From: Chitinophagaceae bacterium
GTDB lineage: Bacteria > Bacteroidota > Bacteroidia > Chitinophagales > Chitinophagaceae
Assembly: GCA_019747455.1 (NCBI GenBank)
Contig: JAIEQT010000359.1
Span: 1-7,862 of the forward strand
Length of the DNA: 7,862 nt
Reading direction: 5' to 3'
Part shown: in pieces, positions 1-6,221 of the stretch
How the letters are laid out: every line of letters begins with the position of its first letter
Numbering within the stretch: position 1 is the first letter of the stretch
Program-made: the position numbers and the translations under genes
Notes under the pieces: model-generated
Database searches by the model: none
What the model was told of the DNA's origin: nothing
Seen by the model: only the letters and a program-made list of their open reading frames with translations

Positions 1-212
1 TTAAAGCCTTTTAATTTTTTATATCGGCTATAAATATCCGAAGCAATATAACCCAAAGGATGTCCGACGTGAAGCCCCGCTCCGCTTGGGTAAGGGAACA
101 TATCCAACACGTAAAATTTAGGTTTATTGCTGGTATTGCTCACTCGGTACGCACCGGTTTGTTTCCACTGATCCTGCCATTTTTTTTCAATACGATTGAA
201 TTGATAGTCCAT
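1..212 (-). CDS. leuS: Leucyl-tRNA synthetase, N-terminal part (truncated by window edge)
   Basis: This is the first 70 codons of leucyl-tRNA synthetase, the cytoplasmic class I enzyme that charges tRNA(Leu) with leucine; the rest lies beyond the left edge. The translation begins [16 protein letters not shown] and continues into a [21 protein letters not shown] segment. That segment contains the class I HIGH signature as HVGH at residues 48-51, in the context typical of bacterial LeuS. The start is taken as the ATG at 210-212, because LeuS proteins usually open with a Met-(Asp/Glu)-Tyr-x-Phe sequence. An in-frame ATG at 219-221 would add three residues (Met-Arg-Lys), and neither start has a clear Shine-Dalgarno sequence. 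The gene is divergent from ftsX and a TAnnTTTG motif lies upstream on its strand (285-292). The family assignment is secure; only the exact start is open. Confidence 0.95.
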   Translation of the reverse strand, partial: MDYQFNRIEKKWQDQWKQTGAYRVSNTSNKPKFYVLDMFPYPSGAGLHVGHPLGYIASDIYSRYKKLKGF

Positions 213-284
213 CTTCCGCATTATTTACAAATCTTTAACTTGGCGTTGCTTATTTTTAAAAAATGCCAGCCTTTAAAATGGTGG

Positions 285-292
285 CAAAGGTA
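285..292 (-). promoter_or_regulatory. Putative leuS promoter, -7 element
   Basis: On the minus strand this reads TACCTTTG, an exact match to the Bacteroidetes -7 consensus TAnnTTTG. It lies about 64 bp upstream of the outer leuS start (221), leaving room for a leader of roughly 55-60 nt. No TTTG was found at the usual -33 spacing, so the call rests on one element and its correct orientation in a divergent intergenic region. Confidence 0.4.
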
Positions 293-313
293 AGCCATTA
301 GCCATCAAAACCC

Positions 314-321
314 TACATTTG
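314..321 (+). promoter_or_regulatory. Putative ftsX promoter, -7 element
   Basis: The sequence TACATTTG matches the Bacteroidetes -7 consensus TAnnTTTG exactly and sits 42 bp upstream of the ftsX ATG. A start site about 7 bp downstream would give a leader of about 35 nt. No clear -33 TTTG is present at the expected spacing. It lies 21 bp from the oppositely oriented motif assigned to leuS, giving a compact divergent promoter pair. Confidence 0.45.
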
Positions 322-363
322 TAGCTGTGCTGAGGTGGCACAAATTAGAAAAACAAGGAAATT

Positions 364-1239
364 ATGCCCGATAACGGAAAATCGTCTTTGAAGAGAAGTA
401 AACCGAATTACATATACACTATTATTGGCGTGGCTTTGGTGCTATTGATTATGGGTATTATGGGGTGGTTTTTTCTGAATATTAATGCGGTAGGCAACAA
501 TTTCAAAGAGGATATTCGACTTAGTGCCTATTTACGCACTTTGAATAAGGATACTATTTCTCAGATCCAGCGCTATATTGCTTCGCAACCTTATTCAAAA
601 GACGTAATTTATGTAGATAAAAAATCGGCTAAAGAAATTTGGAATAAGGAAAATAATGAGGATTGGGCTAAAATACTAGATGTAAACCCCCTTCCTGAAA
701 GTATTGATTTCTATGCGAAAGCTGCGTATGTTAATAAAGATAGCCTAATAAAAATTTCCGAAGATTTAATGGCAGCTTATGGCAACCAAATTACAGATTT
801 ACAGTATCCTCAGAATTTGGTAACCAGTTTAAATGAAAGAGCCTCTAAAATCGGATTGATATTCATCGTAGTAGCCGTGATACTTTGTGTGATCGTAATT
901 TTTAGTATCGATAATACGATTCGGTTGGCCATGTTCAGCAATCGATTTTTAATCAAAACGATGCAGATGGTAGGGGCAACACAGGGTTTTATTGCCAAGC
1001 CATTGAATGTACGTGCTTTGATAAATGGATTAATCAGTTCTGGAATTGCGATTGTTTTATTGTTTTCTTTAATTGGTTGGGCTGAAAGTCAATTCCCACA
1101 GTTAAAAGTAATTCGTAGCACACAAAACACTTTACTATTATCTGGCGGCTTGATCATGCTAGGTGTAGGTATTTCCGTGATCAGCACCTATAGAAGTGTG
1201 TTGAAATATTTAAAAATGAAACTCGACGACTTGTATTAA
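364..1239 (+). CDS. ftsX: Cell division protein FtsX (permease-like subunit)
   Basis: The 291-residue protein matches FtsX, the membrane subunit that pairs with the ATPase FtsE at the division site and transmits ATP hydrolysis to periplasmic cell-wall hydrolases. The order is typical: a short charged cytoplasmic N-terminus, TM1 (about 16-39), a periplasmic domain (about 40-160) containing the family-like NPLPESIDFY (108-117), then three more TM segments (about 163-183, 217-239, 256-277). The conserved cytoplasmic loop after TM2, TIRLAMFSNRFLIKTMQMVGAT (185-206), is diagnostic of the FtsX permease domain. The ATG at 364 has an AAGGAA purine run about 5 bp upstream, the best Shine-Dalgarno-like site in the window. 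No ftsE is adjacent, as is common in this phylum, where ftsE often lies elsewhere. It is followed 29 bp later by the DUF3098 gene, probably co-transcribed. Confidence 0.95.
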   Translation: MPDNGKSSLKRSKPNYIYTIIGVALVLLIMGIMGWFFLNINAVGNNFKEDIRLSAYLRTLNKDTISQIQRYIASQPYSKDVIYVDKKSAKEIWNKENNEDWAKILDVNPLPESIDFYAKAAYVNKDSLIKISEDLMAAYGNQITDLQYPQNLVTSLNERASKIGLIFIVVAVILCVIVIFSIDNTIRLAMFSNRFLIKTMQMVGATQGFIAKPLNVRALINGLISSGIAIVLLFSLIGWAESQFPQLKVIRSTQNTLLLSGGLIMLGVGISVISTYRSVLKYLKMKLDDLY

Positions 1240-1268
1240 TCTACAATTAAAAATCTTCAATCTGTTTT

Positions 1269-1490
1269 ATGACATTATTTGCAAAAGAAAATTACACTTG
1301 GATGATTATAGGTGCTGCAATAATAGCACTAGGCATGTTTTTAATGAGTGGTGGAAAGAATACCGACCCCAATGTATTTGACACTAATCAAGTGTATAGC
1401 ACTACACGTATTACCATAGCCCCCATTGTTATTGTAATTGGGTTATTGATTGAAGTGTACGCTATTTTTAAGAAGCCGAAGAAGGGGTAG
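1269..1490 (+). CDS. DUF3098 family small membrane protein
   Basis: This 73-residue protein has a short cytoplasmic N-terminus, a first membrane helix (about 10-27, WMIIGAAIIALGMFLMSGG), a polar loop with the family-typical pattern DPNVFDTNQVYSTTRITIAP (33-52), a second helix (about 50-67) and a basic C-terminal tail. This hairpin layout and the 'FD..QVYSTTRITIAP' loop fit DUF3098, a Bacteroidetes-restricted family normally encoded between ftsX and uppP. Its biochemical function is unknown. Placement directly behind ftsX (29-bp gap) suggests co-transcription and a role linked to division or wall synthesis, which is inference from context. No Shine-Dalgarno sequence precedes the ATG, as is usual in this phylum. 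Confidence 0.88.
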   Translation: MTLFAKENYTWMIIGAAIIALGMFLMSGGKNTDPNVFDTNQVYSTTRITIAPIVIVIGLLIEVYAIFKKPKKG

Positions 1491-1546
1491 AAATTTTCTA
1501 GCAACTAAAGCGTATAATCAAATTAATATCACAATAAATAGTGTAA

Positions 1547-1784
1547 TTGAATAGTTGTGCACTCTATGGACAAAATTACCCCTTAAGTTTTGACGCTAGA
1601 GTAGCTTCTCCTATTGCAAGGTTATCTTCTAACAAATTTCCAACTTATTTGGATGTTAAGCCAAAGCAAGATGTTCAATCGTACTATGATTATGTTTTAG
1701 AAATTCACCAGTTAGCACAAGACAATAATCTTCCTGCTGAAAATATTGAGTTTTTTTTATTTCAAGGTGTTTTGAACCAATACT
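1547..1784 (+). pseudogene. Probable coding remnant, possibly from an OGG-fold-like protein
   Basis: An open frame of about 79 codons shows natural-looking codon use and protein-like patterning (FDARVASPIARL, then KPKQDVQSYYDYVLEIHQLA, then NIEFFLFQGVL). It has no credible start: a TAA stop lies immediately before a TTG (1547), no ATG opens the frame, and no Shine-Dalgarno site is visible. The frame stays open to 1876 but from 1785 it runs antisense through the DUF2442 gene, so that tail is probably not native. From memory, the spacing of an (F/Y)D-(A/S)-RVA motif, a K-x-K, a Tyr-rich helix and IE-x-x-LF resembles the C-terminal part of the 8-oxoguanine-glycosylase (OGG) fold proteins found near defence genes. 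That match is weak and unverified. It is most simply a decayed 3' fragment whose 5' part is gone; a short expressed protein cannot be excluded. Confidence 0.4.
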
Positions 1785-2027
1785 TTAAATCGGTTTTCGT
1801 TTACTTTCCAAATAAACCAAATCAGGATCTAAATCTATGTAATCATTCCATTGAAGTACACCATCAACTACTGTAACTTTTTTACAGAACGCTTCATCTT
1901 GTAATGGTTCATAAATGGGATATTTCAGGTAACCCTTTAGATCAAACTGCCCCACCTCATTGTTTGAAAATCTTATTAACAAAGTGTAGTCATCCTGATA
2001 TTCAACTGCTACTGCCCTGGGGTTCAT
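1785..2027 (-). CDS. DUF2442 domain protein (antitoxin-like partner of DUF4160)
   Basis: This 80-residue soluble protein matches DUF2442. It has an N-terminal beta-rich stretch with a hydrophobic YTLLIRFSNNEVGQFDLKGY (14-33), then PLQDEAFCKKVTV (41-53), and the characteristic tryptophan plus aspartate ending LQWNDYIDLDPDLVY (58-72). DUF2442 proteins are small, often lie beside DUF4160 genes, and have been suggested as antitoxin-like components; no mechanism is established to my knowledge. Here the ATG lies 6 bp after the stop of the DUF4160 gene on the same strand, which suggests one transcript. Its 3' end overlaps, antisense, the open frame of the preceding remnant. The pair interrupts the ftsX-DUF3098-uppP group. 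The domain call is good; the toxin-antitoxin role is inference. Confidence 0.82.
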   Translation of the reverse strand: MNPRAVAVEYQDDYTLLIRFSNNEVGQFDLKGYLKYPIYEPLQDEAFCKKVTVVDGVLQWNDYIDLDPDLVYLESKRKPI

Positions 2028-2033
2028 AAAATA

Positions 2034-2303
2034 TTATTTTAGAGGATCAATGGAGAAAATTTTATTTCCAGATACAGCCAAATCCCAATTAGCCATTAAT
2101 TCCTCTCTATGTATTTCAATCCAAGCTAAAATTAATTTTTCTTTATTAGCAGGAATCTCTCCCTCTATTAAAACACCAGATGGTATTTCGTAAACAGCTT
2201 CTTTACCGCTATATTTTACATGAATATGTGGCAAATTGTGTTGTTTAGTATCCAAATAATACATCGAAATAATCAAGCCGTAAAACATCGAAATGACTGG
2301 CAT
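2034..2303 (-). CDS. DUF4160 domain protein (toxin-antitoxin-like pair with DUF2442)
   Basis: This 89-residue soluble protein has the DUF4160 hallmarks in order: an MPVISMFYGLIISMYY opening, a conserved HNLPHIHVKYSGKEAVYEI region (22-40) in which families usually show (P)PHxHV, a WIEIHREELMANW helix (61-73) and a short I-x-PL end (85-88). It is full length for the family. It is the first gene of a two-gene minus-strand unit, 6 bp upstream of the DUF2442 gene. A near-match to the -7 promoter motif (TATCTTTA on the minus strand, 2316-2323) lies just upstream of its ATG. DUF4160/DUF2442 neighbours recur in bacteria and are plausibly a toxin-antitoxin-like system; which partner would be toxic is not known to me. 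The His-x-His pair (H26, H28) is the obvious candidate for a functional site, as inference. Confidence 0.85.
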   Translation of the reverse strand: MPVISMFYGLIISMYYLDTKQHNLPHIHVKYSGKEAVYEIPSGVLIEGEIPANKEKLILAWIEIHREELMANWDLAVSGNKIFSIDPLK

Positions 2304-2338
2304 GTAAATTTTTTATAAAGATACCCAAACTCTTATAA

Positions 2339-2369
2339 TTTGAGAACATTAGATCAATAACTATATTTA
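2339..2369 (+). promoter_or_regulatory. Putative uppP promoter (-33 and -7 elements)
   Basis: A TTTG (2339-2342) is followed after exactly 19 bp by TATATTTA (2362-2369), a one-base departure from TAnnTTTG. This fits the Bacteroidetes housekeeping promoter architecture, with a predicted leader of only about 20 nt before the uppP ATG at 2398. It lets uppP be transcribed on its own, although the gene is cut off from the ftsX-DUF3098 transcript by the inserted islet. Confidence 0.5.
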
Positions 2370-2397
2370 GGCCGATTTTAACATTCAACCTGAAAAA

Positions 2398-3195
2398 ATG
2401 ACAATCTTCCAAGCCACTATCATCGCTATTGTAGAAGGATTAACTGAGTTTTTGCCCGTATCGTCCACCGGCCACATGATCATTGCCAGCTCCTTTATGG
2501 GCATTGCCAGTGATGATTTTACAAAACTATTTGAAGTGGCTATACAGCTAGGAGCGATACTATCCGTAGTAGTATTGTATTATAAAAAATTCTTCCCCTT
2601 AAATCGATGGAATTTTTATTTCAAACTTATAGCAGCTGTTATACCGGCACTTGTTTTTGGGGCTTTATTTTCTGATAAAATCGACGCTTTGCTTGAAAGC
2701 ACACAAACAGTAGCCATTAGCTTATTGGTGGGAGGAGTTATCCTTATTATTATTGACAAATTTTTTAATAAACCAACCGTTGAAAAAGAAGAGCAAATTT
2801 CTTTTATAAAAGCCATTATTATCGGTTGCTGGCAGTGTATTGCTATGATACCCGGTGTGAGTAGAAGTGCTGCCAGTATTATTGGAGGCATGCAGCAAAA
2901 ACTCACCCGCAATCTCGCTGCAGAGTTCTCATTCTTTTTAGCCGTACCCACTATGGCAGCAGCAACGGGGTATAAGCTATTAAAAGCATATAAAGCAACG
3001 CCAGATTTATTGTTAGATAAAGATAATCTCATATTACTGGCAGTAGGTAATACAGTGGCTTTTATAGTAGCTATGCTTGCGATCAAATTCTTTATCGGCA
3101 TACTTCAGAAATATGGGTTTAAATTCTTTGGTTGGTATCGGGTAATTGTTGGATTAATTTTATTAGCTTTAATAGGTACAGGTTATTTGAATTAG
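2398..3195 (+). CDS. uppP: Undecaprenyl-diphosphatase UppP/BacA
   Basis: This integral membrane enzyme removes a phosphate from undecaprenyl pyrophosphate, regenerating the lipid carrier for peptidoglycan and other surface polysaccharides. The 265 residues are the normal length. The first active-site motif, [14 protein letters not shown] (13-26), contains the two conserved glutamates (E13, E17), the serines and the histidine (H26) of the BacA family. The second, [10 protein letters not shown] (152-161), carries the essential arginine (R156). Several hydrophobic helices span the rest, including about 48-62, 75-92, 105-121, 138-150, 174-192, 210-232 and 246-262. The ATG at 2398 places motif 1 at the usual distance from the N-terminus. 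Overexpressed homologues confer bacitracin resistance. It normally follows DUF3098 closely; here it is about 900 bp away but has a promoter-like sequence of its own. Confidence 0.96.
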   Translation: MTIFQATIIAIVEGLTEFLPVSSTGHMIIASSFMGIASDDFTKLFEVAIQLGAILSVVVLYYKKFFPLNRWNFYFKLIAAVIPALVFGALFSDKIDALLESTQTVAISLLVGGVILIIIDKFFNKPTVEKEEQISFIKAIIIGCWQCIAMIPGVSRSAASIIGGMQQKLTRNLAAEFSFFLAVPTMAAATGYKLLKAYKATPDLLLDKDNLILLAVGNTVAFIVAMLAIKFFIGILQKYGFKFFGWYRVIVGLILLALIGTGYLN

Positions 3196-3260
3196 GAATT
3201 ATGCGTTAAGAATTAAGAATGCTTACTAATGACTATTAACCACTGACTAACGACTAACTT
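3196..3260. repeat. Low-complexity degenerate repeat linker between uppP and the MFS gene
   Basis: The 65-bp gap is made of short imperfect repeats: an AATTA(A/G)GAAT-type unit repeated around 3190-3219, then ACTAA/GACTAA-type units ending in two exact GACTAAC copies (3245-3251 and 3252-3258) that abut the next ATG. No terminator hairpin, T-tract or Shine-Dalgarno sequence was recognised in it. It resembles simple-sequence intergenic repeats common in Bacteroidetes genomes. Confidence 0.55.
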
Positions 3261-4562
3261 ATGAAGACAGCTGATAAAAAAATTATCAATGGTTGGGCTA
3301 TGTACGATTGGGCTAATAGCGCTTACAATCTGGTTATTACCTCCACTATTTTTCCGGCATATTATGAAGCTGTTACAGGCGATGGAAATGAAGCTACTTC
3401 AACTGATTATGTAACACTTTTCGGGAGAACTTTTGTAAATACCTCATTATATAATTATGCACTTGGAATCGCATTCATCATTGTTGCTATAACAGCTCCT
3501 TTACTCTCTTCTATTGCAGACTATAAGGGCAATAAGAAAAAATTTCTTTTCTTTTTTTGCACCTTAGGGAGCCTTGGCTGTTCTGGCATGTATTTTTTTG
3601 ATTCCATGAATGTGGCCTATGGATTAGGTTGTTTAATTCTGGCATGTATTGGTTTTTGGAGTAGTCTGGTTTTTTATAACTCTTTTCTACCAGAGATAGC
3701 TGCACCCGAAGATCAGGATCGAGTTAGTGCTAAAGGTTATTCTATGGGTTATATTGGTAGTATGATTTTACAAATCATTTGTTTTGTGTTTGTACTATCG
3801 CCTGATTCATTTGGCATTACGACAGGTAAAGCATCTCAAATTTCCTTTTTATTAGTAGGCGTTTGGTGGTGGGGATTTGCCCAGTTATCCCTTCGTAGAT
3901 TACCTACTTCTATACCTATTGGTAAGCCTGATGATAGTGTTCTCACAAAAGGCTATAAAGAATTGAGTAAGGTGTGGAGCGAGTTAAAGAAATTACCAGT
4001 AATAAAGCGTTATCTATTAGCTTTCTTTTTTTACAATATGGGGGTACAAACCGTAATGCTAGTGGCTACATTATACGGGAAAACGGAACTAAATATTCCT
4101 ACTACCAACCTGATCATAGCTATCCTGATCATTCAATTTATTGCAATCCCGGGTGCTTATACAATTGCCTGGGTATCTCAGAAATTGGGTAATTTCAAAG
4201 CATTGATGATAACCGTGTTTTTTTGGATAGTACTTTGTATTATTGGCTATAACTTACCTAAAAATGGTATTTACGAATTTTACGGATTAGCGGTAATGGT
4301 TGGCTTTGTTATGGGAGGTATTCAATCTTTAAGCAGAAGCACCTATGCCAAATTAATGCCCGAAACAAAAGATACCACTTCATTTTTTAGCTTCTATGAC
4401 GTTACTGAAAAAGTATCTATTGTGATTGGCATGTTTAGTTTTGGCTATATCAATGAGCTTTCCGGCTCGCAACGTAACTCCGTATTGGTACTAATTATAT
4501 TTTTTATTGCGGGTTTATTCTTTTTATTTCGCGCAAACAAAATTTCTCCTCAGCGTTCATGA
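3261..4562 (+). CDS. MFS transporter, UMF1 / Atg22-like family
   Basis: This 433-residue multi-spanning membrane protein belongs to the UMF1 branch of the major facilitator superfamily, related to the fungal vacuolar amino-acid effluxer Atg22. The N-terminal GWAMYDWANSAYNLVITSTI (11-30) is highly characteristic of this branch. The loop after TM2, SSIADYKGNKKK (83-94), corresponds to the general MFS motif A with its aspartate (D87), glycine (G90) and basic residues. Length and the count of hydrophobic segments (about 11-12) fit. A second conserved stretch, GGIQSLSRSTYAKLMP, lies in the C-terminal half and is also typical. The substrate is not predictable from sequence. The stop overlaps the start of the hydrolase gene by 4 bp (ATGA), which suggests translational coupling and a shared task. 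No Shine-Dalgarno sequence is seen before the ATG. Confidence 0.9.
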   Translation: MKTADKKIINGWAMYDWANSAYNLVITSTIFPAYYEAVTGDGNEATSTDYVTLFGRTFVNTSLYNYALGIAFIIVAITAPLLSSIADYKGNKKKFLFFFCTLGSLGCSGMYFFDSMNVAYGLGCLILACIGFWSSLVFYNSFLPEIAAPEDQDRVSAKGYSMGYIGSMILQIICFVFVLSPDSFGITTGKASQISFLLVGVWWWGFAQLSLRRLPTSIPIGKPDDSVLTKGYKELSKVWSELKKLPVIKRYLLAFFFYNMGVQTVMLVATLYGKTELNIPTTNLIIAILIIQFIAIPGAYTIAWVSQKLGNFKALMITVFFWIVLCIIGYNLPKNGIYEFYGLAVMVGFVMGGIQSLSRSTYAKLMPETKDTTSFFSFYDVTEKVSIVIGMFSFGYINELSGSQRNSVLVLIIFFIAGLFFLFRANKISPQRS

Positions 4563-5428
4563 ACATCTATTCTATAAATACAGGGTATTTTAAACTCGAT
4601 GGTGGTGCCATGTTTGGTGTTGTTCCCAAAAGTATGTGGCAGAAGCTTAATCCGCCTGATGAGCATAATATGTGCAGCTGGGCACTTAGAAGCATACTTA
4701 TTGAAGATAGTAACAGACTCATTCTCGTAGATACCGGTATGGGTGATAAACAAGATGCCAAATTTTTTGGTCACTACTATTTACACGGAGATGATAGTTT
4801 AGATAATTCATTAGCCAAAAATGGGTTTACCAGAAACGATATAACGGATGTGTTCCACACACATCTCCATTTTGATCACTGTGGAGCAACCATCAAAAAA
4901 CAAGGCGATGAGTTGATATCAGCTTTCCCTAATGCAACACTATGGACCAATAAAAGTCATTGGAATTGGGCTATCTACCCCAACGATCGTGAAAAAGCTT
5001 CCTTCTTAAAAGAAAATATTTTACCCATGGAAGCAAGCGGAAAATTATCTTTTACAGACGAGCCAAATGAGGCTTTTGACAAAAATGGTTTGTTAGGAGA
5101 AGTGGCATTTTCTGAAAGTGTTTCTATTCGTTTTGTAAACGGCCATACCAAAGCTATGATGCTGCCTCAAATCAAATATAAAGGGCATACCATCGTATAT
5201 ATGGCCGATCTATTACCTTCTGTTGCACATATACCATTGCCATATATTATGGGATATGATATGTTTCCACTAACTACCCTGCAAGAAAAGAAATCTTTTT
5301 TACAGGAAGCAGCTACTAATAATTACATTCTGTTTTTTGAACATGATGCTCATCATGAATGCTGCACTGTAAAAGTAACCGAGAAGGGTATTCGTGCCGA
5401 TAGATTACTAAAGCTTACAGAATTATAA
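4559..5428 (+). CDS. MBL-fold metallohydrolase, lactonase-like
   Basis: This 289-residue metallo-beta-lactamase-fold hydrolase carries the zinc motif HTHLHFDH (100-107), giving HxHxDH as H102, H104, D106 and H107. Further ligands fit the fold: H196 in NGHTKAMM, D217 in VYMADLLP and H262 in FFEHDAHH. Upstream, LVDTGMGD (57-64) is the usual strand and loop before the motif. The two-zinc set and the GHT-x-(G/A)-MM context resemble the N-acyl-homoserine-lactonase / YtnP-like subgroup, but a lactone substrate is only a guess; other esters or phosphoesters are possible. There is no signal peptide, so it is probably cytoplasmic. Translation likely couples to the MFS gene through the ATGA overlap. 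Its stop is 1 bp from the stop of the convergent DUF3108 gene. Confidence 0.9.
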   Translation: MNIYSINTGYFKLDGGAMFGVVPKSMWQKLNPPDEHNMCSWALRSILIEDSNRLILVDTGMGDKQDAKFFGHYYLHGDDSLDNSLAKNGFTRNDITDVFHTHLHFDHCGATIKKQGDELISAFPNATLWTNKSHWNWAIYPNDREKASFLKENILPMEASGKLSFTDEPNEAFDKNGLLGEVAFSESVSIRFVNGHTKAMMLPQIKYKGHTIVYMADLLPSVAHIPLPYIMGYDMFPLTTLQEKKSFLQEAATNNYILFFEHDAHHECCTVKVTEKGIRADRLLKLTEL

Positions 5429-5429
5429 G

Positions 5430-6221
5430 CTATCGCTTGGATATCATGGAACTTAAGGGATATCGCAGGTTTTGATAATTCATCATATCTACTTTTACCG
5501 ATCCAACAACAATAGGACTTTCAATTCTCAGTGGAATATGATTGGCATCATCGCTAACCCAAACCGTCATTTTTTCACCGCCGGAGAAAAGGGTTCCTTT
5601 AACCAATAATGGTTTGAATTTAATCGCATTAAACTTACCGTATTTAGTTTTTATGGTTTCTTTACCCAGATACTTGATATATAAATTATAAATTTCATTA
5701 TCTAAGTACATAGAAAATGGAATCTTATCCTCTATCTGGTATTTAGTAAAATCAATATTACGAGCGTAATAAATAGCACTCAACACATCTTGAATACAGT
5801 TTGGAACTTTTATAACTCCTTTAGTACTGGTAGCCGTATTAGCTTGTTGATTGAAAGTTACACTTTCATTAATCTTATACCCCCCTTCATTCACATCGCG
5901 TAAGAACTTTAAGGGTTGTAAAGTAGCCGTATCTATAAAAGATTCATACTTATCCCGCACTTTAAAAATCCAGTCGTAGCTTGAATTAGAAGTACCCTCC
6001 CCTATAATATGGTAAACAGGTTTATTATTCAGCTTCTCTGTTTGAACAGTAAATGTTGCTGCACCTGCATTTACATAAATGCCAATAACAGAATAAAATA
6101 CATTAAAACTGATCTGCTCACCATCTTTAAAAGCGAAGTTTCGAATACCGCAAAAATCATCCCCGGCCGATAAGCGGATGCTTGTAAAACAGATGCATAG
6201 TATCAATACTAATTTCTTCAT
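5430..6221 (-). CDS. DUF3108 domain protein, exported
   Basis: The 263-residue protein begins with a signal peptide (MKK, a hydrophobic core at about 4-17, likely cleavage after LSA at 17-19) with no lipobox cysteine, so it is probably periplasmic. The mature part is rich in beta-strand patterns and matches DUF3108: an early GEQISFNVFYSVIGIYVNAG (34-53), a YHIIGEGTS stretch (70-78), DKYESFIDTATLQPLKF (89-105) and a C-terminal VWVSDDANHIPLRIES (221-236). These are the usual landmarks of the family, whose molecular function is unknown. The start ATG overlaps the TGA stop of the upstream membrane-protein gene by 4 bp. The two are probably co-translated, suggesting an envelope pathway with a membrane lipid handler and a periplasmic partner (inference). 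Confidence 0.87.
   Translation of the reverse strand: MKKLVLILCICFTSIRLSAGDDFCGIRNFAFKDGEQISFNVFYSVIGIYVNAGAATFTVQTEKLNNKPVYHIIGEGTSNSSYDWIFKVRDKYESFIDTATLQPLKFLRDVNEGGYKINESVTFNQQANTATSTKGVIKVPNCIQDVLSAIYYARNIDFTKYQIEDKIPFSMYLDNEIYNLYIKYLGKETIKTKYGKFNAIKFKPLLVKGTLFSGGEKMTVWVSDDANHIPLRIESPIVVGSVKVDMMNYQNLRYPLSSMISKR

Noticed and set aside
60..293. Plus-strand open frame over the leuS start and the intergenic region.
   Set aside because: Most of it is antisense to the conserved leuS N-terminus containing HVGH, and the translation is not protein-like.
1491..2397. Insertion sequence or transposon as carrier of the islet.
   Set aside because: No transposase, terminal inverted repeats or clear target-site duplication could be seen at the borders.
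2616..3101. A long open frame on the minus strand, antisense to uppP (161 codons).
   Set aside because: It is fully inside uppP, whose conserved active-site motifs are beyond doubt. Its translation shows no recognisable domain and no start signal, so it is a by-product of the coding pattern.
5412..5431. Short inverted repeat at the convergent stops as a terminator.
   Set aside because: Only 6 bp of weak stem, no T-run on either side, and it may be chance in AT-rich DNA.
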